Positions 1 through 7,095 of a DNA stretch of 12,498 bases are shown one piece after another. Within the stretch, counting starts at the first letter, position 1. The number at the start of each line of letters is the position of its first letter. The DNA comes from Alistipes sp. CAG:831. GTDB lineage: Bacteria; Bacteroidota; Bacteroidia; Bacteroidales; UBA932. Made by a program: the position numbers and the translations under genes. The DNA is taken from positions 146,538 through 159,035 of the forward strand of contig HF990417.1 in the NCBI GenBank assembly GCA_000432775.1, read 5' to 3'. The notes beneath the pieces were generated by a model. It had not been told where the DNA came from. It saw only the letters and a list, made by a program, of their open reading frames with translations, and did not search any database.

Positions 1-124
1 CCCCTGCGGCAGCTGCCGGTATTTCCGCTATTGTCTCGGCGGCTCGATGCACCTGCGGGAGGCCGACGGCACACTCCGTCCCGGCACATGCAGGATGGCT
101 GAGAGCGGTCTTTGCAGGAAGTAA
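1..124 (+). CDS. C-terminal end of a radical SAM/SPASM-type protein (5' partial)
   Basis: Only the last 40 codons are present. Reading from base 2 gives a cysteine-rich tail ending in TAA at 122-124. The cysteines fall at tail positions 2, 5, 11, 30 and 38, and the start of the tail reads CGSCRYFRYCLGGSMHLR. This C-x2-C-x5-C-x3 spacing followed by 'GG' and a distant cysteine resembles the SPASM domain that binds auxiliary iron-sulfur clusters in radical SAM enzymes such as sulfatase- and peptide-maturating enzymes. The residue where the fourth cysteine of CX2CX5CX3C is normally found is serine (tail residue 15). The radical SAM core would lie left of the window and is not seen, so substrate and exact subfamily are unknown. 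The stop lies 21 bases before the next gene on the same strand, which suggests co-transcription. The family call rests on the cysteine pattern alone. Confidence 0.6.
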   Translation, partial: PCGSCRYFRYCLGGSMHLREADGTLRPGTCRMAESGLCRK

Positions 125-145
125 ATAAGTTAAAATCAATAGGAT

Positions 146-2473
146 ATGAAAAGAAAATCTGTCTACGCCGCCGTGGTTCTGCTGCTGTCGGCGGTGTCTC
201 TGCATGCGCAGCCGGATGCTGTGGAACTTGAAGATCTCGGAGTGGTGATCGCACCGGGTCAGTCCAGAGAGTACTCCTACAGCGACAAGGAGGCCGGCTT
301 CTACTACGGCCAGACTTCAACTGATGATTTCAGCGACTGGTACGCCGGGTGGAACATCCGGGCCAAGAGGATTTTCGCCGATTACCGGCTCTATGTGGAC
401 GGGCGGATGCTCAGCCGTAAGGATGCGGCCGTGACCGTGTGGCCCGACCGGCTTGAGAGGGTCCATGACTGTGCCGTGGAGACATTTGCACTGGTGGACA
501 GCCGCAAGGTGCTCTTCGTCGCTCTGGACGGAGTGGCCGGCAGCAAGGTCGGCCTCGAACTTACCGGCACCAATATCACCCTCCCCCGCAAGGACGGCAA
601 CTCCGTGATATACGCGGCCGTGGAGGCTAAGGGCGACTTCGTCCGCATCTCCGCCCTGAATCCGGACGCTCAGCTGAGTTTTGACGGCAAGGTAGTGGAG
701 GCTCCCCGCAATGCAGGCGGCTTCATCATCTCCTACGGCAATGAGACGGAAAGCCGGGAACTCGCCTCGCAGTTCCGCTCCGAAGGGCGGCAGTGGCTCG
801 CTCAGCGGCAGCAACGGATGCAGGCTCTTCTGGATGACAATGCCATGCGCTCCGACCTGTCCTCTCTCGACAGGGCTGTCGCATGGATAGAACTGACTGC
901 GGACGAGCTGGTGACCCGCCAGCACGGAGGCTGGGGCATGTACGCCGGCTTCCCCTGGTTCACCGATTTCTGGGGCAGGGACATGTTCATCGCCATGCCC
1001 GGGGCGGTGCTCTGTACCGGAGAGTTCGATGTCGCCCGGGATATCCTTCTGTCATTTGCCCGCTATCAGGATACCGACCCGGAGTCGGAGACTTACGGCC
1101 GCGTACCTAACCGCCTGAACCTCGACGGTATTCTTTACAACACCACCGACGGTACTCCCCGCTTTGTGATTCAGGCCTACGAGTATCTGAAATACACCGG
1201 GGACGTGGACTTCATCAAGCAGATATACCCCGCCGTGAAGACCGCCACTGACGCCTCGGCACGGCTTTTCACCGACGACCGCGGCTATCTGACCCATGCC
1301 GACGCCGATACATGGATGGATGCCAAGCGTCAGGGCCAATACCCGTGCTCTCCCCGCGGAGACAGGGCGGTGGATATCCAGGCCCTCTGGTATCAGCAGC
1401 TCAAATGTGCGGCAGACATGGCCCGTTACATGGGCGAGGACCGCAAGGCCCGGCAGTGGGAGGCCCTGGCCGGGAAGGTCCGCGCCAATTTCGAGCACGA
1501 TTTCACCGACCCCGGGTCGGGCCTGATCTACGACCACCTCAACTCCGACGGCACCCCTGACCTCCAGCTCCGTCCCAACACCGTCTACGCCCATGAGCTG
1601 GTGTCCGACACCCTGTTGAGGATGCGGGATACCCGCCGGATGTGGGAGCACCTGGTCTATCCCTGGGGCGTGTCGAGCCTCGACCAGAATGACGGGCAGT
1701 TCCATCCCTGGCACGAGATGTGGCACCGCTACCATAAGGACGATGCCTATCACAACGGCACTGTCTGGCTCTGGCTCAACGGTCAGGCGATGCAGAGGAT
1801 GATTGAGTACGGTCAGCAGGACCTTGCGTTCAGACTTTTCTCCAACATGAACCGGCAGGCTCTCTGTGAGGGTGCGGTCGGCAGTCTGTCCGAATGCGCA
1901 GATCCATGGCCCCGTCCGGGCAGCACTTGGGTAAGGCGTTCGGGTACATTCCTCCAGGCCTGGAGCAACGGAGAGCATATCCGTGTGTGGGATCAGTATT
2001 TTCTCGGTGTGCGGCCCGATATGCTCAGCGGCCGGATTGATATCCAGCCCCGTATTCCTTCTGTGATAACCTCTCTGGACCAGCGTGTCAGCATTGCCGA
2101 CGGAGCGCTGGACTGCAAGTACGCCACCCGCCCCGGCGGCCGGACCGAATACCGCTATGAGTGGACCGCTTCCCGGGAAGTCACTCTCAGCGTCTCCATC
2201 GGGGTCTTTGCTCCTGTCGAAGTGACCATACCACAGGGCGGCCTGCTGATCCTGTCGTGTTCACCCGAATCCCTCACAGCCAGACTGTACGCTTCCGACG
2301 GTACGGTGCTGTACGAGACGGAGGCTGAGGCGGACCCGCATATTGCCGCTCTCCACGAGGAGTGGAACCGCTTCTTCGAAGGTACGGACTTCGCTGCTCC
2401 CAACTACCGCGAGAACCTCAAGTCGCTGTCCCGCTATTTTGACCCTCCCCTGGATTATCAGAGTATAGAATAA
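146..2473 (+). CDS. Secreted amylo-alpha-1,6-glucosidase / glycogen debranching enzyme-like glycosidase (GDE_C, GH133-type)
   Basis: 775 residues. An N-terminal signal peptide (about residues 1-22, hydrophobic core, cut near HAQ) predicts export. Residues about 24-210 look like a beta-rich N-terminal domain. From about 240 to 640 the protein matches the (alpha/alpha)6-barrel glucosidase domain of glycogen debranching enzymes: AGFPWFTDFWGRDMFI (267-282), DADTWMDAK (386-394), PRGDRAVDIQALWY (403-416), YHNGTVWLWLNG (535-546) and TFLQAWSNGEHIRV (601-614). By analogy with characterised debranching enzymes, Asp392 (TWMD) and Glu610 (NGE) are the likely catalytic acids; this is inference. The family hydrolyses alpha-1,6-linked glucose at branch points. 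Bacterial glycogen debranching enzymes usually act in the cytoplasm, so export suggests a role on dietary or host glycans. An esterase gene follows after 18 bases. ATG 146 is chosen because it starts the signal peptide, with the purine-rich ATAGGAT just upstream. The family is well supported; the substrate is not. Confidence 0.88.
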   Translation: MKRKSVYAAVVLLLSAVSLHAQPDAVELEDLGVVIAPGQSREYSYSDKEAGFYYGQTSTDDFSDWYAGWNIRAKRIFADYRLYVDGRMLSRKDAAVTVWPDRLERVHDCAVETFALVDSRKVLFVALDGVAGSKVGLELTGTNITLPRKDGNSVIYAAVEAKGDFVRISALNPDAQLSFDGKVVEAPRNAGGFIISYGNETESRELASQFRSEGRQWLAQRQQRMQALLDDNAMRSDLSSLDRAVAWIELTADELVTRQHGGWGMYAGFPWFTDFWGRDMFIAMPGAVLCTGEFDVARDILLSFARYQDTDPESETYGRVPNRLNLDGILYNTTDGTPRFVIQAYEYLKYTGDVDFIKQIYPAVKTATDASARLFTDDRGYLTHADADTWMDAKRQGQYPCSPRGDRAVDIQALWYQQLKCAADMARYMGEDRKARQWEALAGKVRANFEHDFTDPGSGLIYDHLNSDGTPDLQLRPNTVYAHELVSDTLLRMRDTRRMWEHLVYPWGVSSLDQNDGQFHPWHEMWHRYHKDDAYHNGTVWLWLNGQAMQRMIEYGQQDLAFRLFSNMNRQALCEGAVGSLSECADPWPRPGSTWVRRSGTFLQAWSNGEHIRVWDQYFLGVRPDMLSGRIDIQPRIPSVITSLDQRVSIADGALDCKYATRPGGRTEYRYEWTASREVTLSVSIGVFAPVEVTIPQGGLLILSCSPESLTARLYASDGTVLYETEAEADPHIAALHEEWNRFFEGTDFAAPNYRENLKSLSRYFDPPLDYQSIE

Positions 2474-2491
2474 TTATAAAAAGTAAGGATT

Positions 2492-3706
2492 ATGTTTATT
2501 GTAAATTGGAACAGAAGCACGGCAGCTTTTCTGACCGCCGTACTTCTATCAGTATTTCAAGCCGGAGCGCAGCAGGCAATCTGGTCTACACGGGCAGTCA
2601 CCTCTCCTGAAGTACATCCTGACGGCAGGGTTACATTCCGTCTGTTCGCACCGAAGGCGGTGGAGGTTTGGGTCGAGGGGGATTTTCTCTCCGATTCACT
2701 TTACGGTGACTCTCAGGGCAATTACAGGGCAGAGCTCCGTGAGGGCGAGGACGGTGTCTGGGAGCATACGACTCCTCCGCTTCGCTCAGAGCTCTACAGC
2801 TATACTTTCAGAGTGGACGGACTTAAGGTGCTGGATGTGTCCAATGTTTTCATAAAGAGGGATGTCTCCTCTCTGACAAATTATTTCATCGTGGAAGGGA
2901 ATCCCGGAGACCTGTATTCCGTGCAGGACGTTCCGCACGGCACTGTCTCCAAAGTATGGTATGAAAGTCCGGCTTTAGGGACGGTCCGCCGCATGACGGT
3001 CTACACTCCTGCGGGCTACGACAGCGGCAAGGGCCGGTATCCTGTGCTTTATCTGCTGCACGGCATGGGCGGGGATGAGGAGGCCTGGAGCGACCTGGGC
3101 AGGGCAGCGGAGATTCTGGACAATCTCATAGCTGCCGGCCGCTGCTTGCCGATGATAGTGGTAATGCCTAACGGCCATGTATTCAACGATGCTGCTCCCG
3201 GTCAGACACCGGGCGGTCTGGAACAGCCTGATTTCAACCGCTCAGGAGAGGCAGCCTGTACGATGGAGGAGTCCTTCCCCGATATCCTCAACTATGTCGA
3301 GCAGCATTACCGTGTGCGCAAGGACAAGGCTTCCAGAGCCATAGCCGGTCTTTCGATGGGCGGAGGCCATGCAATGAACATCTCGAGGATGTACCCGGAC
3401 ATGTTCGATTACGTGGGCCTGTTTTCAGCGGCTGTAATGCCGAGGGAGAAGAGGACGGAAGGCAGTTCCGCCGCCGGAGCGTATTCGGATATCGAGAGCA
3501 GTCTGGCGGAGCAGTTCTCCGGAGAGCCGGCTCTTTACTGGATAGGTATCGGCAAGGAGGATTTCCTGTACGGGTATAATGAGGACTACCGCGCATTTCT
3601 GGACAGTCATGACTGGCCCTATACCTACTATGAGAATGGCGAGGGGCATATATGGCGCAATTGGCGGATCTACCTCGCGGAGTTCCTGCCTCTTCTGTTC
3701 CGGTAG
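2492..3706 (+). CDS. Secreted esterase: N-terminal E-set (CBM48-like) domain plus esterase D/CE1-like alpha/beta hydrolase
   Basis: 404 residues. A signal peptide covers about residues 1-26 (VLLSVFQAGA, then QQ). Residues about 36-135 form an early-set domain like those of enterochelin esterases and Bacteroidales xylan esterases (VTFRLFAPKAVEVWVEGDF, 47-65). Residues about 155-404 are the alpha/beta hydrolase. The oxyanion-hole region is LLHGMGG (188-194), the nucleophile elbow is GLSMGG with Ser288, the probable acid is Asp357 (GKEDF), and the probable catalytic His is His386 (GEGHIW). Homologues cleave feruloyl or acetyl esters on plant polysaccharides, or enterobactin-type esters; sequence alone does not choose. 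The 18-base gap from the glycosidase gene and the shared export signal suggest one operon, with the esterase removing ester groups that would block the glycosidase. The gene ends 15 bases from the convergent glycerate kinase gene with no clear hairpin terminator. Confidence 0.88.
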   Translation: MFIVNWNRSTAAFLTAVLLSVFQAGAQQAIWSTRAVTSPEVHPDGRVTFRLFAPKAVEVWVEGDFLSDSLYGDSQGNYRAELREGEDGVWEHTTPPLRSELYSYTFRVDGLKVLDVSNVFIKRDVSSLTNYFIVEGNPGDLYSVQDVPHGTVSKVWYESPALGTVRRMTVYTPAGYDSGKGRYPVLYLLHGMGGDEEAWSDLGRAAEILDNLIAAGRCLPMIVVMPNGHVFNDAAPGQTPGGLEQPDFNRSGEAACTMEESFPDILNYVEQHYRVRKDKASRAIAGLSMGGGHAMNISRMYPDMFDYVGLFSAAVMPREKRTEGSSAAGAYSDIESSLAEQFSGEPALYWIGIGKEDFLYGYNEDYRAFLDSHDWPYTYYENGEGHIWRNWRIYLAEFLPLLFR

Positions 3707-3721
3707 TCACTTTCCTGTCCC

Positions 3722-4885
3722 TCAGTCCTGCAGGGCCGAGGCTACGGCATGCCGGATGATGGCCGGCGCGTCACTGTAGGTGTCTTCGCCCGGGGCTGCC
3801 GAGGATGAAAGCTCGATGACACGGGAAATGCCTATGGCAGCGAGCTGGTCTGCCGGAATCCGGCAGGTGCCGGTGACGATCCAGAGGGGCTTGCCGTAAC
3901 GGCGGCACAGGGTGGCGATGCCGGCGGGCAGTTTGCCGGTCAGGGATGACTTGTCGAAGCGGCCCTCGCCGGTGATGACCAGATCGGCCGATGCAATCTC
4001 CTCTTCCAGATGCAGCATGGAGGCGAAGACCTGCCATCCGGCCGCAAGTTCCGCTCCTAAAGCGGCTTTCAGGGCGTATCCCGTACCTCCGGCGGCTCCG
4101 GCCCCGGGGAAGTCTGGAACTCCGATGACCCTTACCCAGTTTTCCAAAGCATTCTCGAATACCGGGATGTCCTGCTTGCGGCATCCTTTCTGCGGACCGT
4201 ATACCGCAGTGGCTCCGAGCGGTCCGAGCAGCGGGCTTGTCACATCGGTGGCTACGGTGATGCGGGTCTGACGCAGGTGAGGGCAGATGTCAGCCACGGA
4301 GCGGTCCGAGGCTGCTTCTATGCCGCTGATGAAAGTGGGTATGTCCTTGTTGCGGAATGGATTGGAGTTAGTGAAGGACCAGCCGAGAGCAGAGAGCAGG
4401 CCGAAGCCTCCGTCATTGGTACCGCTGCCTCCTATTGCCAGCAGAATGTCCCGCACGCCATGGGCCACGATGCATTCGCGCAGGACGGTGCCGAGGCCGT
4501 AGGTAGTGGAGCGCAGCAGGTTGCGCCGTTCCCTCGGAATCATGTTGAGGCCGCAGACCGAGGCCATCTCCACGAATGCACGGCTGGTGCCGTCCTCCGC
4601 GCCGTACAGCAGTACCGGGGCGAGTATCTGCGATCCCAGGTGATTGACCGTCGGAATGAATTCCTTCCGATAGCTTCTGCCGCTCTCCCGAAGGGCCCTT
4701 TCCATTACCCCCATGCTGCCTTCCCCTCCGTCCGCCATGGGACGCAGAATGATTTCCGGACTTGCATTTCCGGCTTCCCGGCATCCTTCCATTATACCGT
4801 CCCGGACGGCCTCGGAGGCCTGCACGGCGGTCATTGAACCCTTGAATTTGTCAGTCGCTATTACTATTTTGCCAAAACCGCTCAT
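3722..4885 (-). CDS. glxK: Glycerate 2-kinase (glycerate kinase type I family)
   Basis: 387 residues, close to the family's usual 370-390. The enzyme phosphorylates D-glycerate with ATP, giving 2-phosphoglycerate for lower glycolysis; it is cytosolic, and no signal peptide is seen. Family motifs appear in order: TDKFKGSMTA (11-20; most relatives read PDSFKGS), MADGGEGS (50-57), AIGGSGTNDGGFG (150-162), ATDVTSPLLGPLGA (212-225) followed by VYGPQKG, GAGAAGGTGYAL (261-272), and DLVITGEGRFDKSSLTGK (301-318). The start, CAT at 4883-4885 read on the reverse strand, is the only one that keeps the N-terminal KIVIATD strand. The gene converges on the esterase gene and diverges from the S46 peptidase gene; a TAAATTTG -7-like element lies 20 bases before the start. 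No glycerate-producing gene is adjacent, so it looks like a single-gene unit. Subfamily naming (glxK or garK) is by similarity only. Confidence 0.93.
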   Translation of the reverse strand: MSGFGKIVIATDKFKGSMTAVQASEAVRDGIMEGCREAGNASPEIILRPMADGGEGSMGVMERALRESGRSYRKEFIPTVNHLGSQILAPVLLYGAEDGTSRAFVEMASVCGLNMIPRERRNLLRSTTYGLGTVLRECIVAHGVRDILLAIGGSGTNDGGFGLLSALGWSFTNSNPFRNKDIPTFISGIEAASDRSVADICPHLRQTRITVATDVTSPLLGPLGATAVYGPQKGCRKQDIPVFENALENWVRVIGVPDFPGAGAAGGTGYALKAALGAELAAGWQVFASMLHLEEEIASADLVITGEGRFDKSSLTGKLPAGIATLCRRYGKPLWIVTGTCRIPADQLAAIGISRVIELSSSAAPGEDTYSDAPAIIRHAVASALQD

Positions 4886-4899
4886 ATTTTTTATATTTG
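4868..4899 (+). promoter_or_regulatory. Bacteroides-type promoter for the S46 peptidase gene
   Basis: TTTG at 4868-4871, a 20-base spacer, and TATATTTG at 4892-4899 match the known Bacteroides housekeeping promoter (TTTG near -33, 19-21 bases, TAnnTTTG near -7). Transcription would start around 4903-4906, leaving a leader of about 22-25 bases before the ATG at 4928. The -33 element lies inside the first codons of the divergent glycerate kinase gene. No experimental start site is available. Confidence 0.7.
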
Positions 4900-4904
4900 T
4901 CGTT

Positions 4905-4936
4905 CAAATTTAAAAACTTTCAGAAAAATGAAAAAA
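4905..4936 (-). promoter_or_regulatory. Candidate promoter for the glycerate kinase gene
   Basis: Read on the minus strand, 4912-4905 is TAAATTTG, a full match to the Bacteroides -7 consensus TAnnTTTG. A consensus -33 TTTG at the expected distance is missing: position 4936-4933 reads TTTT, a 3 of 4 match inside the first codons of the peptidase gene. Transcription would start near 4901-4898, some 13-16 bases before the glycerate kinase ATG. The -7 element is clear; the upstream element is weak. Confidence 0.5.
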
Positions 4937-7078
4937 TCAACATTGCTTGGCTTGATGCTGCTGCTTCTGCCCCTGGCTCCCGTGAAGGCTGACGAGGGTA
5001 TGTGGCTGCTGCCCCTGCTGGAGAAGATGAACAGCGGGAAAATGACTGAGTTGGGTTTTGAAATCACCCCTCAGGAGATATATAATCTGAACAATTCTTC
5101 GCTGAAGGACGCCATCGTGATTTTCGGCGGCGGATGTACCGGTGAGATAGTCTCCGACCAGGGACTGCTCTTCACCAACCACCACTGCGGTTTCGGTACT
5201 ATCCAGAGCCTCAGCTCCGTGGAGCATAACTACCTCCGCGACGGCTACTGGGCCATGAGCCTTGAGGAGGAGCTTCCCGCTCCCGGTCTCAGCGTGAGGT
5301 TCCTAGAGAGCTTCACCGATGTTACCGCCGATGTAAACAAGGTGCTGGCCAAGGCCAAGACTTCCGAGGACAGGGAGAAGGCCATGACCAAACTCGAGAA
5401 CAAGCTCGCCAAGAAGGCCGGCTGCGACGGTAAGTTCACTGTCGGCGGCATCAACTCGTTCTATGGCGGCAATACCTACTACTTCATCGTGTACAAGGTG
5501 TTCAGGGACGTGCGTTTCGTAGGTGCTCCCCCTCAGTCAATCGGTAAGTTCGGCGCCGACACCGACAACTGGATGTGGCCCCGCCATACCGGAGACTTCT
5601 CGATTTTCCGTGTGTACGCCGACCAGAACAACAATCCCGCCGAGTATTCCGAGGACAATGTGCCCTATACTCCGAAACAGTATCTGAAAGTGTCCATCGC
5701 AGGTTACGAGGAGGGCTCTCCTGCCATGATCATGGGATATCCCGGCTCCACCAACCGTTTCATGACCGCTTCCGAGCTGCGTGAGACCACCGAGAAGAAC
5801 GAGGCCGCCATCAAGGTGCGCACACTCCGTCAGGATGTGCTGATGGCCGACATGGAGGCTGATCCCAAGATCATGCTCCAGTATGCCAGCAAGTACGCCG
5901 GCTCGTCCAACGGCTGGAAGAAGTGGATCGGCATGAACGAGACCTTCGCAAAACTCGGAGTCGAGGCACGCCGCGCCGCTGAGGAGCAGGCTTTCACCGA
6001 GTGGGTCAATGCCGGAGGCGAGGAGCGCATCGCCCGCTACGGCAAGGCTCTCGAAAACATCAACGCCGCTGTGGAGGGACGTAAGGCCGACTACATCCTG
6101 ATGACCTACATCAATGAGAGCGTGGGCCGCATCGAGCTTGTGGGTGCTGCTGCCAACGCCAAGAGGATTACGGATGCACTCGCGGCTGAGGATCCCGCCG
6201 AGAAGGAGGAACAGCTGGCAGCCGTAAGCAGCCGTCTGGAATCATTCTACGAGGACTATTCCATGCCTACTGACAAGAAGGTGGCCGTGGCCATGATACA
6301 GCTGCTCAAGGAGAGTATTCCCGCAGACCAGCTGCCTTCGTTCTATCAGGATATCGACAGCCGTTTCGGAGGTGATATCAACGCTTTTGTGGAGGACCTG
6401 TATGACAAGTCGGTTTACACATCTCTGGATAAGGTCAATGCTGCCATAGCTGCCGGAGATACCGAGGCTTTGAACAATGACCCCGCCGTGAAGGTACGCG
6501 AGTCCTATCTGGCGGCCGCCAAGCCTCACGCCGAGAAGTATGCCTCATACGCAGAGCAGTTTGCCCAGGGCAAGAAAGACTACATCGCAGGTACCCTCGA
6601 GATGAGGGAGGGCGAGGCCATCTATCCCGATGCCAACTTCACCATGCGTCTTACCTACGGAACCGTTATGCCCTACTATCCCCGCGACGCCGTCTTCTAC
6701 AACTACTACACCACCCTCAAGGGCGTGATGGAGAAGGAAGACCCGAACAACTGGGAGTTCGTAGTGCCCGAGAAGCTGAAAGAGCTGTACGAGGCCAAGG
6801 ATTACGGCCGCTATGCCAACGAGAAGGGCGAGATGCCCGTGGCCTTCATCGGCAACCTCGACATCACCGGCGGTAACTCCGGCTCTCCTATCATGAACGG
6901 CCGCGGCGAGCTCATCGGTCTGGCCTTCGACGGCAACTGGGAGTCCATGAGCGGTGACATCATCTTCGAGCCCGAGCTCCAGAGATGCATCAGCGTGGAC
7001 ATCCGCTACGTCCTCTTCATCATCGAGAAGTTCGGCGGAGCCACCAACCTCATCGAGGAACTGGATATCGTTGAATAA
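4928..7078 (+). CDS. dpp7: Peptidase family S46 dipeptidyl-peptidase, DPP7-like, secreted
   Basis: 716 residues, the usual S46 length. A signal peptide is present (about 1-21, LLGLMLLLLPLAPVKA). The enzyme removes dipeptides from the N-terminus of oligopeptides in the periplasm, feeding amino-acid-fermenting Bacteroidota. The serine-peptidase triad is visible: His86 in TNHHCG, Asp222 in RHTGDFS, and Ser651 in TGGNSGSP. The N-terminus-binding DNW motif is at 212-214. The double beta-barrel catalytic domain is split by a mostly helical, Glu/Lys/Ala-rich insertion, about residues 280-560. At 18 residues after the catalytic serine the protein has Gly669 (GLAFDGN). Porphyromonas gingivalis DPP7 has glycine there, while the Asp/Glu-specific DPP11 has arginine, so a DPP7-like preference for bulky or hydrophobic P1 residues is expected. 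mrp follows after 17 bases. Family certain; specificity inferred. Confidence 0.95.
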   Translation: MKKSTLLGLMLLLLPLAPVKADEGMWLLPLLEKMNSGKMTELGFEITPQEIYNLNNSSLKDAIVIFGGGCTGEIVSDQGLLFTNHHCGFGTIQSLSSVEHNYLRDGYWAMSLEEELPAPGLSVRFLESFTDVTADVNKVLAKAKTSEDREKAMTKLENKLAKKAGCDGKFTVGGINSFYGGNTYYFIVYKVFRDVRFVGAPPQSIGKFGADTDNWMWPRHTGDFSIFRVYADQNNNPAEYSEDNVPYTPKQYLKVSIAGYEEGSPAMIMGYPGSTNRFMTASELRETTEKNEAAIKVRTLRQDVLMADMEADPKIMLQYASKYAGSSNGWKKWIGMNETFAKLGVEARRAAEEQAFTEWVNAGGEERIARYGKALENINAAVEGRKADYILMTYINESVGRIELVGAAANAKRITDALAAEDPAEKEEQLAAVSSRLESFYEDYSMPTDKKVAVAMIQLLKESIPADQLPSFYQDIDSRFGGDINAFVEDLYDKSVYTSLDKVNAAIAAGDTEALNNDPAVKVRESYLAAAKPHAEKYASYAEQFAQGKKDYIAGTLEMREGEAIYPDANFTMRLTYGTVMPYYPRDAVFYNYYTTLKGVMEKEDPNNWEFVVPEKLKELYEAKDYGRYANEKGEMPVAFIGNLDITGGNSGSPIMNGRGELIGLAFDGNWESMSGDIIFEPELQRCISVDIRYVLFIIEKFGGATNLIEELDIVE

Positions 7079-7095
7079 TTTACTCCTGCGCTGAA

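Noticed and set aside
125..145. Gap before the glycosidase gene considered as a promoter
   Set aside because: Only 21 bases, with no TAnnTTTG element here or in the visible end of the upstream gene; read-through from upstream is more likely.
1052..1978. 308-codon open frame on the minus strand inside the glycosidase gene
   Set aside because: It lies fully opposite a gene with clear family motifs. Its translation is rich in Gly, Val and His with no recognisable domain, as expected from the antisense of GC-rich codons.
3727..3734. CCTGCAGG palindrome near the convergent gene ends, considered as a shared terminator
   Set aside because: It lies inside the last codons of the kinase, has no loop and no T-run. 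The 15-base gap itself has no hairpin.
4277..4837. 186-codon plus-strand open frame inside the glycerate kinase gene
   Set aside because: It is the antisense shadow of a well-conserved kinase; no start context or domain is visible.
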